Positions 7,608 through 17,355 are shown, counted from the stretch's first letter. The stretch: 58,177 bases of DNA from an uncultured archaeon (GCA_903904885.1 CAIVED010000006.1:1-58177); one strand, 5' to 3'. A program made the numbers and translations. Notes: generated by a model not told the origin, from the letters alone.

Positions 7608-7991
7608 TTATCGCCTCTTGGAGCGGTCCTTGTCTGAAAGAATTGTTTTCTTTATTTGGTTTTCAAGGTTCTTGAATGCTTCGGCCAGCGATTTTGAGAA
7701 CTTCCAGTCCTTGTTTTTGGTGTGTGTTGCTGGCTTTGATGAGGAAAATATGTTTTTTGTCGGGGCAAGCACTTTCATGTGGATGTCAAATTTCCTTCTT
7801 TTTCCCATGTCGTCTTTACCGCTGCCTGTCTTTTCATAGGCCTTGAAATGTATCTGAATCTGGGTTACGTTATGAAGCGAGCGCTTTATTTTTTCGTAGT
7901 ATTCCGGCACAATCTTGTTAAGAAACTCCTTCTCTTCAGCATTGAGCAAATCCAGCCCCTTAAACTGCACCTCATCTTTTGAAAGCGACAT
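7608..7991 (-). CDS. Conserved small protein, possibly ribosome-hibernation/RaiA-like fold
   Basis: 127 residues. After a helical N-terminus, the body (VTQIQIHFKAYEKTG, KFDIHMKVLAPTKNIF, then KSLAEAFKNLENQIKKTI) follows the strand-strand-strand-helix pattern of RaiA/HPF proteins, in which a final helix with AL..LE.QI lies over the sheet. That assignment is only a pattern resemblance, and the N-terminal region is not typical. The C-terminus is basic (KDRSKRR), as in nucleic-acid-binding proteins. It stands alone between tRNA-iMet (convergent) and the nucleotidase gene. Confidence 0.6.
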   Translation of the reverse strand: MSLSKDEVQFKGLDLLNAEEKEFLNKIVPEYYEKIKRSLHNVTQIQIHFKAYEKTGSGKDDMGKRRKFDIHMKVLAPTKNIFSSSKPATHTKNKDWKFSKSLAEAFKNLENQIKKTILSDKDRSKRR

Positions 7992-8035
7992 ATTTCCAGT
8001 TGTTGTTTTATGATTTATAAAGTTTGTTAATCAGT

Positions 8036-8602
8036 TCAAAGCAATTCAGGCAGGACTTCTTTCCAGTTGCTCCAGTCGTAGTTTATTCTCCGCTTATCAG
8101 TTACATGCCGATTGTAAGGCCAGTCAACCAGCACCTGCTCCCAGTAGGGTGATACAACTGCGCCGGTTATTTCCGGCTTGTCATCAATAAGAATGTGCCC
8201 CCGGATCAGGGTCTTGTCAAAGGTTAGAATGAGCTGCTTTCTCCATTCAATTCCGCCAAACTGTTCCTCAACCCAGTCATATTTTTCAGCAGCAGAATGC
8301 TGGGTCTCTTTCAAAGGCGCACTGCAGAAATACACAAGATGTTTTCTGGCAATTTCTCTGATAGCTTCTATGCTGCCCGGAATGGGCGGTAATGACCTGA
8401 AAAATCCAGGTTCGGTTTCGATCTCTTTTATTATCTCCCTAAAATGCGCCCCGAATTTGGGCACATATTGCTCTCTTAGCTTGAATGTTGTCCTATCTTC
8501 TAGAGGGATATACGGCAAATCAGGATGTTTCTCCCTCAATCGCCTTAGGAATCCTGCCTCAAAATCCGCAGCTACGCTGTCCAGGTCAACATGGATTATC
8601 AT
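8036..8602 (-). CDS. 5'(3')-deoxyribonucleotidase-like HAD phosphatase
   Basis: A HAD-superfamily phosphatase of the NT5C type that removes phosphate from nucleoside monophosphates. Motif I is HVDLDSVAADFEAGF (nucleophile Asp plus acid/base Asp), motif II lies near YFCSAPL, and motif IV is LIDDKPE. The ATG at 8602 (MIIHVDLD) is chosen over the one at 8623, which sits only 2 bases from the TATA box TTTATAAA (about 8625-8632). 188 residues. It diverges from rnhB. Confidence 0.82.
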   Translation of the reverse strand: MIIHVDLDSVAADFEAGFLRRLREKHPDLPYIPLEDRTTFKLREQYVPKFGAHFREIIKEIETEPGFFRSLPPIPGSIEAIREIARKHLVYFCSAPLKETQHSAAEKYDWVEEQFGGIEWRKQLILTFDKTLIRGHILIDDKPEITGAVVSPYWEQVLVDWPYNRHVTDKRRINYDWSNWKEVLPELL

Positions 8603-8694
8603 GGGATTTTTTTTCTGAAGCATATTTATAAAATTTTACAATAGTGAATATATGGAAACAAAAATATAAAAACAGACCGCCATTTTAATAGTGT

Positions 8695-9342
8695 ATGCTA
8701 GTCTGCGGGATTGATGAAGCCGGAAGGGGTCCTGTAATCGGGCCCCTGGTTATCTGCGGCGTTGTTGTGGATGAGGAAGGCGAAGAATCATTAAAATCAA
8801 TAGAGGTAAAGGATTCCAAGCTTCTGACTCCAAAGCAGAGGGAAGTTTTGTTTGACAAAATAAAGAAGATTGTCAAAAAATATGAAATATTAATAATTTC
8901 TCCAAATGAGATTGACACTGCGGTTCTTAGCAAGGAGGATAACCTAAACTGGCTTGAGGCAAGGAAATCTGCTGAAATAATCAAAAAATTAAAGCCGGAC
9001 AAGGCCATCCTTGACTGCCCGAGCACAAACATAAAAGCATACAAAGATCATATGAAAGAGCTTTTGAAGGACAAAACAGAAATTATTGCAGAGCACAAGG
9101 CAGATGTCAAGTATCCTGTTGTTTCCGCTGCATCAATACTTGCAAAAGTAACAAGGGATGCGGAAATCAAAAAACTTGAGCAGAAATACGGCAGGCTGGG
9201 AAGCGGTTACCCTGCCGACCCGATAACCCACAAATTCCTCCAGGAAAACTTCAACAACCACCCGGAAATCTTCAGGCACAGCTGGGCAACCATGAAGAAG
9301 CTGAAGAAAGCCGGAGGGCAGAGGGGGTTGGGGGAGTTTTAA
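8695..9342 (+). CDS. rnhB: Ribonuclease HII
   Basis: Removes ribonucleotides and RNA primers from RNA:DNA hybrids. 215 residues, normal for archaeal RNase HII. Catalytic D7/E8 are in GIDEAGRGP, a further Asp is in AILDCPSTN, and the family block SAASILAKVTRD follows. A TATA-like AAATATAAAA lies 25-30 bases before the ATG. The last 4 bases overlap the convergent kinase-like gene. Confidence 0.95.
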   Translation: MLVCGIDEAGRGPVIGPLVICGVVVDEEGEESLKSIEVKDSKLLTPKQREVLFDKIKKIVKKYEILIISPNEIDTAVLSKEDNLNWLEARKSAEIIKKLKPDKAILDCPSTNIKAYKDHMKELLKDKTEIIAEHKADVKYPVVSAASILAKVTRDAEIKKLEQKYGRLGSGYPADPITHKFLQENFNNHPEIFRHSWATMKKLKKAGGQRGLGEF

Positions 9343-9857
9343 TTACTGCTTCTTTTCGTGATTATAAATTTTACAGCATTATCTGCTTTTGAGAAACTAA
9401 TTACTTTTTTGCGGTATTTCTTCAGCACTTTTTCCATTCTTAAAAAATCATTTGAATCCCATTTATGATTCCAGACCAGATAATCAATCATGCTGGAAAA
9501 AGTTTCCTTTTTCTGGCCCTTCTGAAACTGGCGTTTGAACGCTCTTTTCAGTATTCTCGCAGCACGGAGATGTTTTTTGCATTTCAGTAGAATTATCAAA
9601 TCTGCCTTTTCAAGAGCCGGCTTTGTCCATGAGCAGAATATTCCCTCAATAATCCACCTTTTCTTTTTGACAATATTTCTTAATTTTCCGTCCCTCTCTT
9701 TTTCAGGGGCCTTGATTTTGTAGTTCCTGTCCTCCCGGTGCCAGTAAATTTTGTCCATCTCAAAAGAAGCTAGGCCCGTCAGCCTGGAAAGCTTATTTGT
9801 TGCGTAGGATTTGCCGCACCCAGGACCGCCTATTATGTATATCCTGTCAATTTTCAT
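9339..9857 (-). CDS. Small P-loop kinase-like NTPase (FlaR/adenylate-kinase-related)
   Basis: 172 residues with Walker A GGPGCGKS at residues 8-15 and a WIIEGIFCSW segment and LIILLKCKKHLRAARILKR stretch as in 'topology modulation'/adenylate-kinase-related proteins. It probably phosphorylates a small nucleotide-like substrate, which is not identifiable. The start at 9857 is preferred: the ATG at 9899 lies upstream of two TATA boxes (TTTATAAA, about 9879-9895). It converges on rnhB with a 4-base overlap. Confidence 0.75.
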   Translation of the reverse strand: MKIDRIYIIGGPGCGKSYATNKLSRLTGLASFEMDKIYWHREDRNYKIKAPEKERDGKLRNIVKKKRWIIEGIFCSWTKPALEKADLIILLKCKKHLRAARILKRAFKRQFQKGQKKETFSSMIDYLVWNHKWDSNDFLRMEKVLKKYRKKVISFSKADNAVKFIITKRSSN

Positions 9858-9956
9858 AGCATCCCATAGCGGTTTAGGTTTATAAACATTTATAAACATC
9901 CCTGTTCAGATATTCAAAACCTTTAAAAAGAAGCAAAATTCCAGAATTGCTGTCAT

Positions 9957-12900
9957 ATGACCAAAATCACAAGACTTGTTATGCACGGTTTTAAATCCTT
10001 TGCCAAGAGGACAGAACTGCTGTTTGGCGATAATTTCAACTGCGTTCTTGGGCCCAATGGAAGCGGCAAGTCAAATGTTTTAGATGCCCTGTGCTTTGTC
10101 CTTGGAAGGAGCTCTGCAAAGGCTCTGAGGGCCGAAAAATCAACCAACCTCATCTACAACGGCGGCAAGACAAAGCAGCCTTCGAAAGAGGCTGAGGTGT
10201 CAATTTTCTTTGACAATGAGAAAAAGCTTTTCCCTTTTGACATCCCTGAAATAAAGGTTTCAAGGATAGTAAAACAGACTGGCCAGAGTGTATACAAAAT
10301 CAATGATAAAACAAGGACAAGGCAGGAGGTTTTGGAGCTTCTTGGCCTTGGAAAAATTGACCCTGAGGGATACAACATAATCCTGCAAGGTGACATAATA
10401 AGATTCTGCGAAATGTCGCCATTAGAAAGGCGCGGTTTAATCGAGGAAATTTCCGGCATCTCAATCTATGAGGAAAAGAAAAACAAGGCCCTGAACGAGC
10501 TAAACCATGTGGAGGAAAAACTAAGGGAAGCGGACATTGTCCTCAAGGAGAGAGATTCGCGCCTTAAAGAATTGAAAAAAGACAGGGACCAGGCATTGAA
10601 ATACAAGGATATCACAGAGAAATTAAACAAGAACAAGGGCTCATTAATCAATATCCAGCTGAAGAGAAAATACTCCAACCGGGAGGATTTTGACAAAAGG
10701 ACAGGCCATATCCAGGAAAAGCTTGACAAGCTGAATTCAGATGTTTCAGCAATCAAAAAATCAATCTCAGATAAAAAAGACGAAATTGAGAGAATAAACA
10801 AGGAAATAGAATCCAAGGGGGAAAAAGAGCAGGTCCAGGTCCATAAGGAAGTGGAATCGTTGAAGGTTGAGATGGCAACATCACTGAGCCGAAAGGACGC
10901 CTACGAAACTGAGATACAGAAAATAAAAGAGAGGATGCAGAATCTAACTTCTAATATTTCCGAGCTGGATGAAAAAATAAAAAAGCTGGAGGATGACAAA
11001 AAGCGGCTCCAGAAAGAAAATGAAATCAACCACCGGTCAATAGGTGATGTTGACAAGAAAATCGCAGAGTTCAGGAAGAAGCACAATCTTGAAAGTTTAG
11101 GCGACATTGAAAAGGAAGTGGAGAGCATTGACAAAGATTCTGAAGAAAAGCAAAAGGAAATCCTAAACCTGAGACAGGAGCATCAGGAACTGCTGAGAAA
11201 AAAGGACAGGCTTGAGTTCCAGATTCAGTCCATTGACGAGAAAATCTCAAAGGTTGTTTCCATAGAGAAGGAGCAGAAAGAGCAGCTTGACATTCTTAAG
11301 AAAAAGCAGTCGGAGTTCAAGAAAATAACAATGGAACTTAGCGAACTGCTGAACAGGGATTCTGATTTTGCAATGCAGCTGAGCGAGGCAAAGAAAAGGC
11401 TGGGAAATGCCCAGGAAGAGCTGGCAAAGCTAAATGCAAGAAATATAAGCATCCAGGAAACAGTTGCAGCTGATGTCGCAACAAAAAAGATTTCAGAGGC
11501 GAAGATAAAAGGGGTTTACGGCCCTGTTTCTGAGCTTGGAGAGGTAAGCTCAAAATATTCGCTCGCGCTTGAAATTGCCGCAGGAAACAAGATTAAGGGA
11601 ATTGTTGTAGATGATGACAAGGTTGCTGCCCAGTGCATAAAATACCTCAAGGATAACCGTTTTGGGGTTGCCACATTTTTCCCATTGAACAAGATTAAGC
11701 CAAAGCAGATAAGGCCTGAGATAGATGCCTTTAAGTCAGAAAAGGGGGTCAATGGGTTTGCTGTCAGCCTTGTCAAGTTTGATTCAAAGTTCAGGAATGT
11801 TTTCTCATTCATTTTCGGCGACTGCCTGGTGGTTGATGACATTGAGACCGCGAGGAGAATAGGAGTAGGAAATGCAAAAATGGTTACTGTTGACGGTGAT
11901 TTGTCCGAGCTCAGCGGGGCAATGCAGGGCGGCTACAGGGGCAGGAGAAGCGCAGGAATCGGCTTCAGGGAGCAGGACATAAAGGAGGGGATTAGCAAAT
12001 TTGAGAAAATTGTAGGCGATTCAGAGTCAGTAATTGATACTCTTGAAAACAGAAGAAAAGACGGAGAGAAGAGCATAGAGAAACTGAGGAAAACCAAGGC
12101 AGAGCTTGAGGGCGAAATAATCAGGATGGAGAAATCGCTGCATCTTGAATCAGGCGATGTTGAGGTCAACAGGAAACTAAGGCAGCAGATAGAGAAAGAA
12201 GGAAAGGATGTTGAAAAAGAGATGAAATCCATGCAGGACAAGATAGATTCCTCAACAGACTATCTCTCGGGCATAAAAATAAGGCGCCAGGAGCTGAAAA
12301 ATAAGATAATGGCATTGAAGAATCCTTTAATAATCGCAGAGCTTAACGCATTTGAAGAGAAGAAAAAAGAGCTTGGCACAGCTGTTCTTGAGAAAAATTC
12401 AGAAGTCAAAAACATAGATGTGCAAAAAATTACCATGATTGAGCCTGAGAAAGAGAACATAGGCAAAATAATAAAGCAGCATGAAAAAGAAAAGGAAACT
12501 TTCAGTTCCAGGCTGAAAGAGATAACTGAAAAGATAAAGGCTGATGAAAAAACTTTGAAGGAAAAGGAAAAAGTTGAGTCAGAATTCTACGGCAAGTTCA
12601 GGGACCTGTTCGGCAAGAGGCAGAAGCTGGACGAGGAGCTGAAAAAGCTTGACCAGAAGCTGGAGGGAACAAATTCCGGCTCAAGGGAAGTGGAACTGAA
12701 GCTTAATGAGGTTTCACTTGAAAGGGCAAGGCTGATAGCTGAGATAGAGGCTCTCGAAAGGGAGTTTGAGCCTTTTAGGAATCTTGAGCTTTTCATCCAG
12801 AAGGCAGAGGATGACCTGAGAAGGGAGATAAAGGATTCAGAAACATTCCTGCTTAAGGCAGGCAACATAAACATGAGGGCGCTGGAAGTTTATGATCTTG

Positions 12901-13502
12901 TTGAAAAGGAATACACCGAGCTTGTTGACAAGAAAGAAAACCTGAAAAAGGAAAAGGATGACGTTCTTGTCATGATGAACGAGATTGAAACAAAGAAAAA
13001 GGATTTGTTCATGAAAACATTTGATGTCATCAACGGCAATTTCAAGAACATATTCTCGGCGCTTTCAACAAAGGGCGATTCAAATCTCATAATTGAAAAC
13101 AAGGACTCGCCGTTTGAGGGAGGTGTTCTTATCAAGGTTAAAATCACAGGGAACAAATTCCTTGACATAAGAAGCCTTTCGGGAGGAGAGAAGACGCTTA
13201 CTGCGCTGGCGTTCATATTCGCAATACAGGAGCATGAGCCGGCATATTTCTATGTGCTTGATGAGGTTGATGCCGCCCTTGACAAGAGAAACTCTGAGAA
13301 GCTTTCAAAGCTCGTAAGAAAATATTCAGAAAACGCCCAGTACATAATAATTTCCCACAATGACTCCATGATTTCAGAGGCAGACCATCTTTACGGGGTT
13401 GCCATGGCAGAGGATGGGGTTTCAAAAGTTGTAAGCCTTAAATTCAACGGGTCAAGTTCTCAAACATCTCAGCCATCTTCTGAACAGTCAGCCCCCAGCT
13501 GA
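9957..13502 (+). CDS. smc: Chromosome segregation SMC ATPase
   Basis: A full-length 1181-residue SMC that compacts and organises the chromosome. The N-terminal head has Walker A GPNGSGKS (about 33-40). Long coiled coils flank a hinge at roughly 515-665 (starting GVYGPVSELGEVSSKY, with the Gly-rich SELSGAMQGGYRGR). The C-terminal head has the signature LSGGEKTLTALAF followed by Walker B YVLDEVDAALD. The last 59 bases run antisense over the 3' end of the neighbouring glycosyltransferase gene; the shared end encodes a Ser/Gln/Pro-rich tail of SMC. No ScpA/ScpB-like gene is adjacent. Confidence 0.97.
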   Translation: MTKITRLVMHGFKSFAKRTELLFGDNFNCVLGPNGSGKSNVLDALCFVLGRSSAKALRAEKSTNLIYNGGKTKQPSKEAEVSIFFDNEKKLFPFDIPEIKVSRIVKQTGQSVYKINDKTRTRQEVLELLGLGKIDPEGYNIILQGDIIRFCEMSPLERRGLIEEISGISIYEEKKNKALNELNHVEEKLREADIVLKERDSRLKELKKDRDQALKYKDITEKLNKNKGSLINIQLKRKYSNREDFDKRTGHIQEKLDKLNSDVSAIKKSISDKKDEIERINKEIESKGEKEQVQVHKEVESLKVEMATSLSRKDAYETEIQKIKERMQNLTSNISELDEKIKKLEDDKKRLQKENEINHRSIGDVDKKIAEFRKKHNLESLGDIEKEVESIDKDSEEKQKEILNLRQEHQELLRKKDRLEFQIQSIDEKISKVVSIEKEQKEQLDILKKKQSEFKKITMELSELLNRDSDFAMQLSEAKKRLGNAQEELAKLNARNISIQETVAADVATKKISEAKIKGVYGPVSELGEVSSKYSLALEIAAGNKIKGIVVDDDKVAAQCIKYLKDNRFGVATFFPLNKIKPKQIRPEIDAFKSEKGVNGFAVSLVKFDSKFRNVFSFIFGDCLVVDDIETARRIGVGNAKMVTVDGDLSELSGAMQGGYRGRRSAGIGFREQDIKEGISKFEKIVGDSESVIDTLENRRKDGEKSIEKLRKTKAELEGEIIRMEKSLHLESGDVEVNRKLRQQIEKEGKDVEKEMKSMQDKIDSSTDYLSGIKIRRQELKNKIMALKNPLIIAELNAFEEKKKELGTAVLEKNSEVKNIDVQKITMIEPEKENIGKIIKQHEKEKETFSSRLKEITEKIKADEKTLKEKEKVESEFYGKFRDLFGKRQKLDEELKKLDQKLEGTNSGSREVELKLNEVSLERARLIAEIEALEREFEPFRNLELFIQKAEDDLRREIKDSETFLLKAGNINMRALEVYDLVEKEYTELVDKKENLKKEKDDVLVMMNEIETKKKDLFMKTFDVINGNFKNIFSALSTKGDSNLIIENKDSPFEGGVLIKVKITGNKFLDIRSLSGGEKTLTALAFIFAIQEHEPAYFYVLDEVDAALDKRNSEKLSKLVRKYSENAQYIIISHNDSMISEADHLYGVAMAEDGVSKVVSLKFNGSSSQTSQPSSEQSAPS

Positions 13503-14592
13503 ATTGGGAAATTGATTCCCTTGCCTTCTCGCCCATTGACAGCCTTTTCCTGCTCTCTTCCATCAGGGTGATTATCTTCCTTGAAAGGTAATCAACATTT
13601 TTTGGAGGGAAAAGATATCCATTTACGTTGCTCTGAACATATTCTGTAAGCATGCCCACCGGGGTTGTTATTACCGGAATTCCTGTGGCCATTGCCTCCA
13701 GGGTTGCCAGTGATGTTGTTTCTGTAAGGCTTGGAAGGACAAAGATGTCCATGGCTTTAAGGTAGGGTATTACATCCTTTACAAATCCGGTAACTATTAC
13801 GTCCTGGGTTTTTTTGAGCTTTTTGGCATCTTCCCCTGAACCGTCGCCAACCAGAAGGAGGACAGTGTTTGGAAATTTTTCTTTTATGCCTACAAAAGCA
13901 TCTCTCAGCGTGAGCAGGTCCTTTTCTTCGCTTATCCTCCCGCAATAGCCGATTACAAACTTGTTTGGGTCTATTTTAACCTGTACCTTTGCAAGTGACT
14001 TGTTTTTTGGAGGCGAGAATTTTTCGAGGTCGACCCCGGAGTTTATGACCGCCTTGTCCGTGTATATGCCCTCTTTCCTGAGCTGCTCTGCTGTTGTTTT
14101 TGAGGGGACAAAAAGAAGGGAGCATTTTTTGTAGAGGGACCTGGCGATAATCTTTATGAGATTCCAGAAAAACCATTTTTTAATGGGATTGTCTGAGAAA
14201 ATCTCCCCTGCCTGCTCCCAGCTTATCTGATGGACATGGCCTATTACCGGCTTTCCGAATTTTTTCCCGTATGCTATGGCCAGCCTGCCCAGCAGTGCGA
14301 TGTCCTGGGAGAATACAATATCGCAATTTTTAATCTCCCGTTCAATAACCTTTCTCATTCTTTTGTTTTTGATTACCGGGCTGTAGCCTGCGATAATTTT
14401 TTCCTTGTCCACTTTGAACAGAATCTCGTTTACATTCTTTATGTCCAAATATTTGGAGCCGCCGTTGAAGTTGGGTGCTATCATGGTTATGGCATAATTC
14501 TTCGCCAGCCTTGGGACTATGTTTTCAAGAAACCTCACAACCCCGTCCTTTTTCGGGAAATAGGTATCAACTGCTATGACTATCCTTTTCAT
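13444..14592 (-). CDS. Family 4 glycosyltransferase
   Basis: 382 residues with the GT-B fold: N-terminal acceptor domain (DTYFPKKDGVVRFLEN), linker, and C-terminal donor domain with VIGYCGRISEEKDLLTL and the E-x7-E motif ETTSLATLEAMATGIPVI. It likely adds a sugar to a lipid or other acceptor at the inner face of the membrane. It is coupled to the upstream PIG-L deacetylase gene by an ATGA overlap (14589-14592), a pairing that suggests transfer of an N-acetylated sugar followed by deacetylation. Substrates are not visible. Confidence 0.9.
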   Translation of the reverse strand: MKRIVIAVDTYFPKKDGVVRFLENIVPRLAKNYAITMIAPNFNGGSKYLDIKNVNEILFKVDKEKIIAGYSPVIKNKRMRKVIEREIKNCDIVFSQDIALLGRLAIAYGKKFGKPVIGHVHQISWEQAGEIFSDNPIKKWFFWNLIKIIARSLYKKCSLLFVPSKTTAEQLRKEGIYTDKAVINSGVDLEKFSPPKNKSLAKVQVKIDPNKFVIGYCGRISEEKDLLTLRDAFVGIKEKFPNTVLLLVGDGSGEDAKKLKKTQDVIVTGFVKDVIPYLKAMDIFVLPSLTETTSLATLEAMATGIPVITTPVGMLTEYVQSNVNGYLFPPKNVDYLSRKIITLMEESRKRLSMGEKARESISQFSWGLTVQKMAEMFENLTR

Positions 14593-15230
14593 TTTGCCTT
14601 ATAAAAAACCTCTGCGAATTTTGTACTGTTCTGGATGCCGCTTGTGACCGCCCTTGTGTAAACGCTCCAGAGAAGGGATACCATTGAAACCTTCTGGCTT
14701 TTGAAGCATTTTAGCGCTTCTATCTTCCTGCTGAATGTTTTCGAAATGTCAACGTACAATCTGGGGGTTTTCCGTTTTCCGAGATTCACAGGGTTCCATA
14801 TGTCAAAGGTGTAGACGTCGCATTTGTGCCTTGATTTTTTAAGCGATTCCAGCACGGTGTTGTAAACTGTCTTGTGGTCCGGATGCGGGTCATCAATGGA
14901 ATGGGTGAATATTTTTACGGGTTTTTTTCTTTTGATAATTGCGGAAATTTTATTGTGGATGTCTTTTGTTTTGGAATCCTCTTCAAAATGCCCCTCGCCA
15001 AGCCCAAAAAATGTCAAACTCTTTGTGCCAAGAATCCTGCTGGCATCCTTTGACTCGGCTATCCTTGTTTTTACAACAAAATGCTTCTTCAGCCAGGGAT
15101 GGCTCTGCTCGCCGTAGGAGAATATAATCACGTCTATCTTGTATCCTTCCTGGGCATATTTGGCCACAGTTCCCCCTGCGCCGAATACCTCATCATCAGG
15201 ATGGGCGCAGATTACAAGGATGTTTTTCAT
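14589..15230 (-). CDS. PIG-L/LmbE family zinc deacetylase
   Basis: 213 residues. The zinc-binding AHPDDE motif is at residues 9-14 and the HPDH motif appears as DDPHPDHKTVY, both diagnostic of PIG-L. Members remove N-acetyl groups from N-acetylglucosamine conjugates. It forms a two-gene operon with the GT4 gene through an ATGA overlap. A substrate such as a GlcNAc-lipid or GlcNAc-inositol is plausible from the family only. Confidence 0.9.
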   Translation of the reverse strand: MKNILVICAHPDDEVFGAGGTVAKYAQEGYKIDVIIFSYGEQSHPWLKKHFVVKTRIAESKDASRILGTKSLTFFGLGEGHFEEDSKTKDIHNKISAIIKRKKPVKIFTHSIDDPHPDHKTVYNTVLESLKKSRHKCDVYTFDIWNPVNLGKRKTPRLYVDISKTFSRKIEALKCFKSQKVSMVSLLWSVYTRAVTSGIQNSTKFAEVFYKAK

Positions 15231-15273
15231 GGGTAAGCTAGAATCAAGATGGTTTTTAAAGATTTGCGGATTT

Positions 15274-15705
15274 TTAATCTTTTACCTGCCTTAGGGCCTC
15301 AATTGCCCACTCTTTGATGTTTGGCAGCAAATTCTCTTTTTCAACTTCTTCCAGTGAGAACCATTTCAAAGCAGTGCCTTCATCGCTTTCCTTCATCATC
15401 TGGCCGCCCTTGACCTTTGCAAAGTACATAAGGTTAATGTGCTTGTGGTCTTCTTTTATATGGTCTAAATTTATCTGGATGGGCTGAGCAATGTTTGCTG
15501 TCTTTGCCTTGTTCAAAGAAACTATTTCTATATCGAGTCCGGATTCCTCTTTTGCTTCTCTTATAACTGAATCGCAGGGCAGTTCATTTGGCTCAATATG
15601 GCCGCCGATGGGAATCCATATGTTGCATTTTTTATTCCAGGTAAGAAGAACCTTTTTATCTTTGACAACAAATACCGTTGATATGAACTCTCTTATAACT
15701 TCCAT
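15274..15705 (-). CDS. Nudix hydrolase
   Basis: 143 residues with a complete Nudix box, GGHIEPNELPCDSVIREAKE followed by ESGL (pattern GX5EX7REUXEEXGU intact). It likely hydrolyses a nucleoside-diphosphate derivative. The insert NIAQPIQINLDHIKEDHKHIN after the box is typical of Nudix proteins that bind a bulky nucleotide, but the substrate is unknown. It is a single gene upstream of the PIG-L/GT4 pair, separated by about 40 bases. Confidence 0.88.
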   Translation of the reverse strand: MEVIREFISTVFVVKDKKVLLTWNKKCNIWIPIGGHIEPNELPCDSVIREAKEESGLDIEIVSLNKAKTANIAQPIQINLDHIKEDHKHINLMYFAKVKGGQMMKESDEGTALKWFSLEEVEKENLLPNIKEWAIEALRQVKD

Positions 15706-15742
15706 GGCTTAACTATAAGCGAGGGGTATAAAAAGTTTTTGC

Positions 15743-16171
15743 TTAGGATGCAGTTTTATTTGCTGTTTTCAGGCACTTTCTCTGGTCCGGCCAGCTTAGC
15801 AGCTTTAATGCCTGCTGATAGCTGCACCATTTGAATTTATCATGTTCTTTTTTGCTTATCTTTATCTTGCCTTTTTTGACCTCGGCAGAAAAAAGAGAGT
15901 ATTTGAAACCCTTTACTTTCCATTCTGCCTGGGTTTTTTTGTCATAGGCAAAACTGCCCCTGACAGGAAATTGTTTGATATTAACTGCCCTAAGCCCTGT
16001 TTCCTCAAATAGCTCCCTCTTTACGGTATTCTCCGGCTTTTCCCTTGCCAAACTGCCCCCCTTTGGGAACTCCCATCCTTTCCAGTGCAGTTTTCTCTGA
16101 AGAAGAAGGTAGCGCAGCGGCTTTTTGGAGCAGGTTACGCAAAATATTCCTCTGCGGTATTTTTTGTGCAT
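15743..16171 (-). CDS. Nudix hydrolase, Ap4A-hydrolase-like
   Basis: From the ATG at 16171 the protein has 142 residues and begins MHKKYRRGIFCVTC. The Nudix box is GGSLAREKPENTVKRELFEE followed by TGL and fits the consensus. The surrounding sequence (LHWKGWEFPKGG and the Phe/Trp-rich end) resembles dinucleoside polyphosphate hydrolases. The ATG at 16219 would add a hydrophobic leader but lies upstream of the likely TATA element (about 16190-16200), so it is rejected. A CxxC pair (CVTC) near the N-terminus is unusual. Confidence 0.82.
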   Translation of the reverse strand: MHKKYRRGIFCVTCSKKPLRYLLLQRKLHWKGWEFPKGGSLAREKPENTVKRELFEETGLRAVNIKQFPVRGSFAYDKKTQAEWKVKGFKYSLFSAEVKKGKIKISKKEHDKFKWCSYQQALKLLSWPDQRKCLKTANKTAS

Positions 16172-16254
16172 TTTTAAGGTTAGCAATATTGCATATAAAA
16201 ATCTAACTAAAAAAAGCAATAGCTTTTAAATAAACATTTTATTTATGCCCAACT

Positions 16255-17355
16255 ATGATTAGGCCGCAGATAGACGGGCTTTACAAAAAAATATGCCCCC
16301 GGAGAAAGGTTCCAGATTCCATCAATGGCATTCCGCTCAAAAAAGCAGATATGCATGTCCATACATATTTCTCAAAGGAATACATTCCAGGAGGAAAAAA
16401 TCGGCAGCATGGATATGCTAAAATAACTGATTTGCTGCTGAAAATACTTTATGCTTACAGGAAGGCTTTTTACAGCAGGAACTTTTACGGGAAGCCGCTG
16501 AAAGTGCCTGACCTTAAAAATTATGAGCTTTACTTTCATCTGCCCTATACCCCGAAGCAGGTTTTTGACAGCGCAATAAAATCAGGAATGGATTTTGTTC
16601 CCATAACAGACCACGATACCATAGATGGCGCGCTTGACCTGATTAAGCGCTACCCCCATCTCAAGAAGAGAGTCATAGTTGGGGAGGAAGTTTCGGCTGT
16701 GCTTGACAAAAAATATGCAATGCATATTGGGGTTTACGGCATAAACGCAAGGCAGCATAGTGAAATACAGGCAAGAAAGCATGATGCAAGGCAGCTTGTA
16801 AATTACCTGAAGTCCCAGAATATTCTTTTTGCATTAAATCACATAACCGGCTACATCTGGGGGCAGATAAGGCCAATCAACATCCATGAAATAAAAAAAT
16901 GCCTTGAACTCTTTGACATTATGGAGGTTAGGAACGGGATTATGGAGGAGCATAACAACAAGGTTTCAGAGATTCTGGCAAGTGTTTGCGGCAAGGGAAT
17001 GACTGCGGGAACAGATTCGCATTCACTGAGGGTTGGGCAGACATGCACCGCAGCCTACGCACGCTCGAAGGAGGAATTTCTGGAAAAAATAATGGCTAAA
17101 AGGTCCTTTGCTCTTGGGGGGCACGGCAGCAAGAGAGTAATGAGCACAGAGCTTATCGACAAGTTCTCAAACTACAAAAATCTATTTTTGAATGGCGAGA
17201 AATTATTCCCTGTAGGCAGCCGGTTCCATGATTTTGTTTTTGACAGGATAGGCAAAAAAACCTCTGACAAGCTGAATGACTTCATAGGCACCGGCATTGA
17301 AAGGGAGAATTTAAAGTCTGTTATGGGATTCCTAAGGAAATCAGGCCTTCTGTGA
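16255..17355 (+). CDS. PHP-domain phosphoesterase
   Basis: 366 residues. Metal-binding PHP motifs: DMHVHTYFS (motif 1), VPITDHDTIDG (motif 2), the glutamate-containing IVGEEVS, ALNHITG, and the closing TAGTDSHSLRVG (motif 4). PHP proteins of this size hydrolyse phosphoesters such as nucleotide or histidinol phosphate, or act as nucleases; the substrate is unknown. A TATA-like TTTAAATAAAC lies about 25 bases upstream. Its 3' end overlaps the convergent gene by 15 bases. Confidence 0.87.
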   Translation: MIRPQIDGLYKKICPRRKVPDSINGIPLKKADMHVHTYFSKEYIPGGKNRQHGYAKITDLLLKILYAYRKAFYSRNFYGKPLKVPDLKNYELYFHLPYTPKQVFDSAIKSGMDFVPITDHDTIDGALDLIKRYPHLKKRVIVGEEVSAVLDKKYAMHIGVYGINARQHSEIQARKHDARQLVNYLKSQNILFALNHITGYIWGQIRPINIHEIKKCLELFDIMEVRNGIMEEHNNKVSEILASVCGKGMTAGTDSHSLRVGQTCTAAYARSKEEFLEKIMAKRSFALGGHGSKRVMSTELIDKFSNYKNLFLNGEKLFPVGSRFHDFVFDRIGKKTSDKLNDFIGTGIERENLKSVMGFLRKSGLL

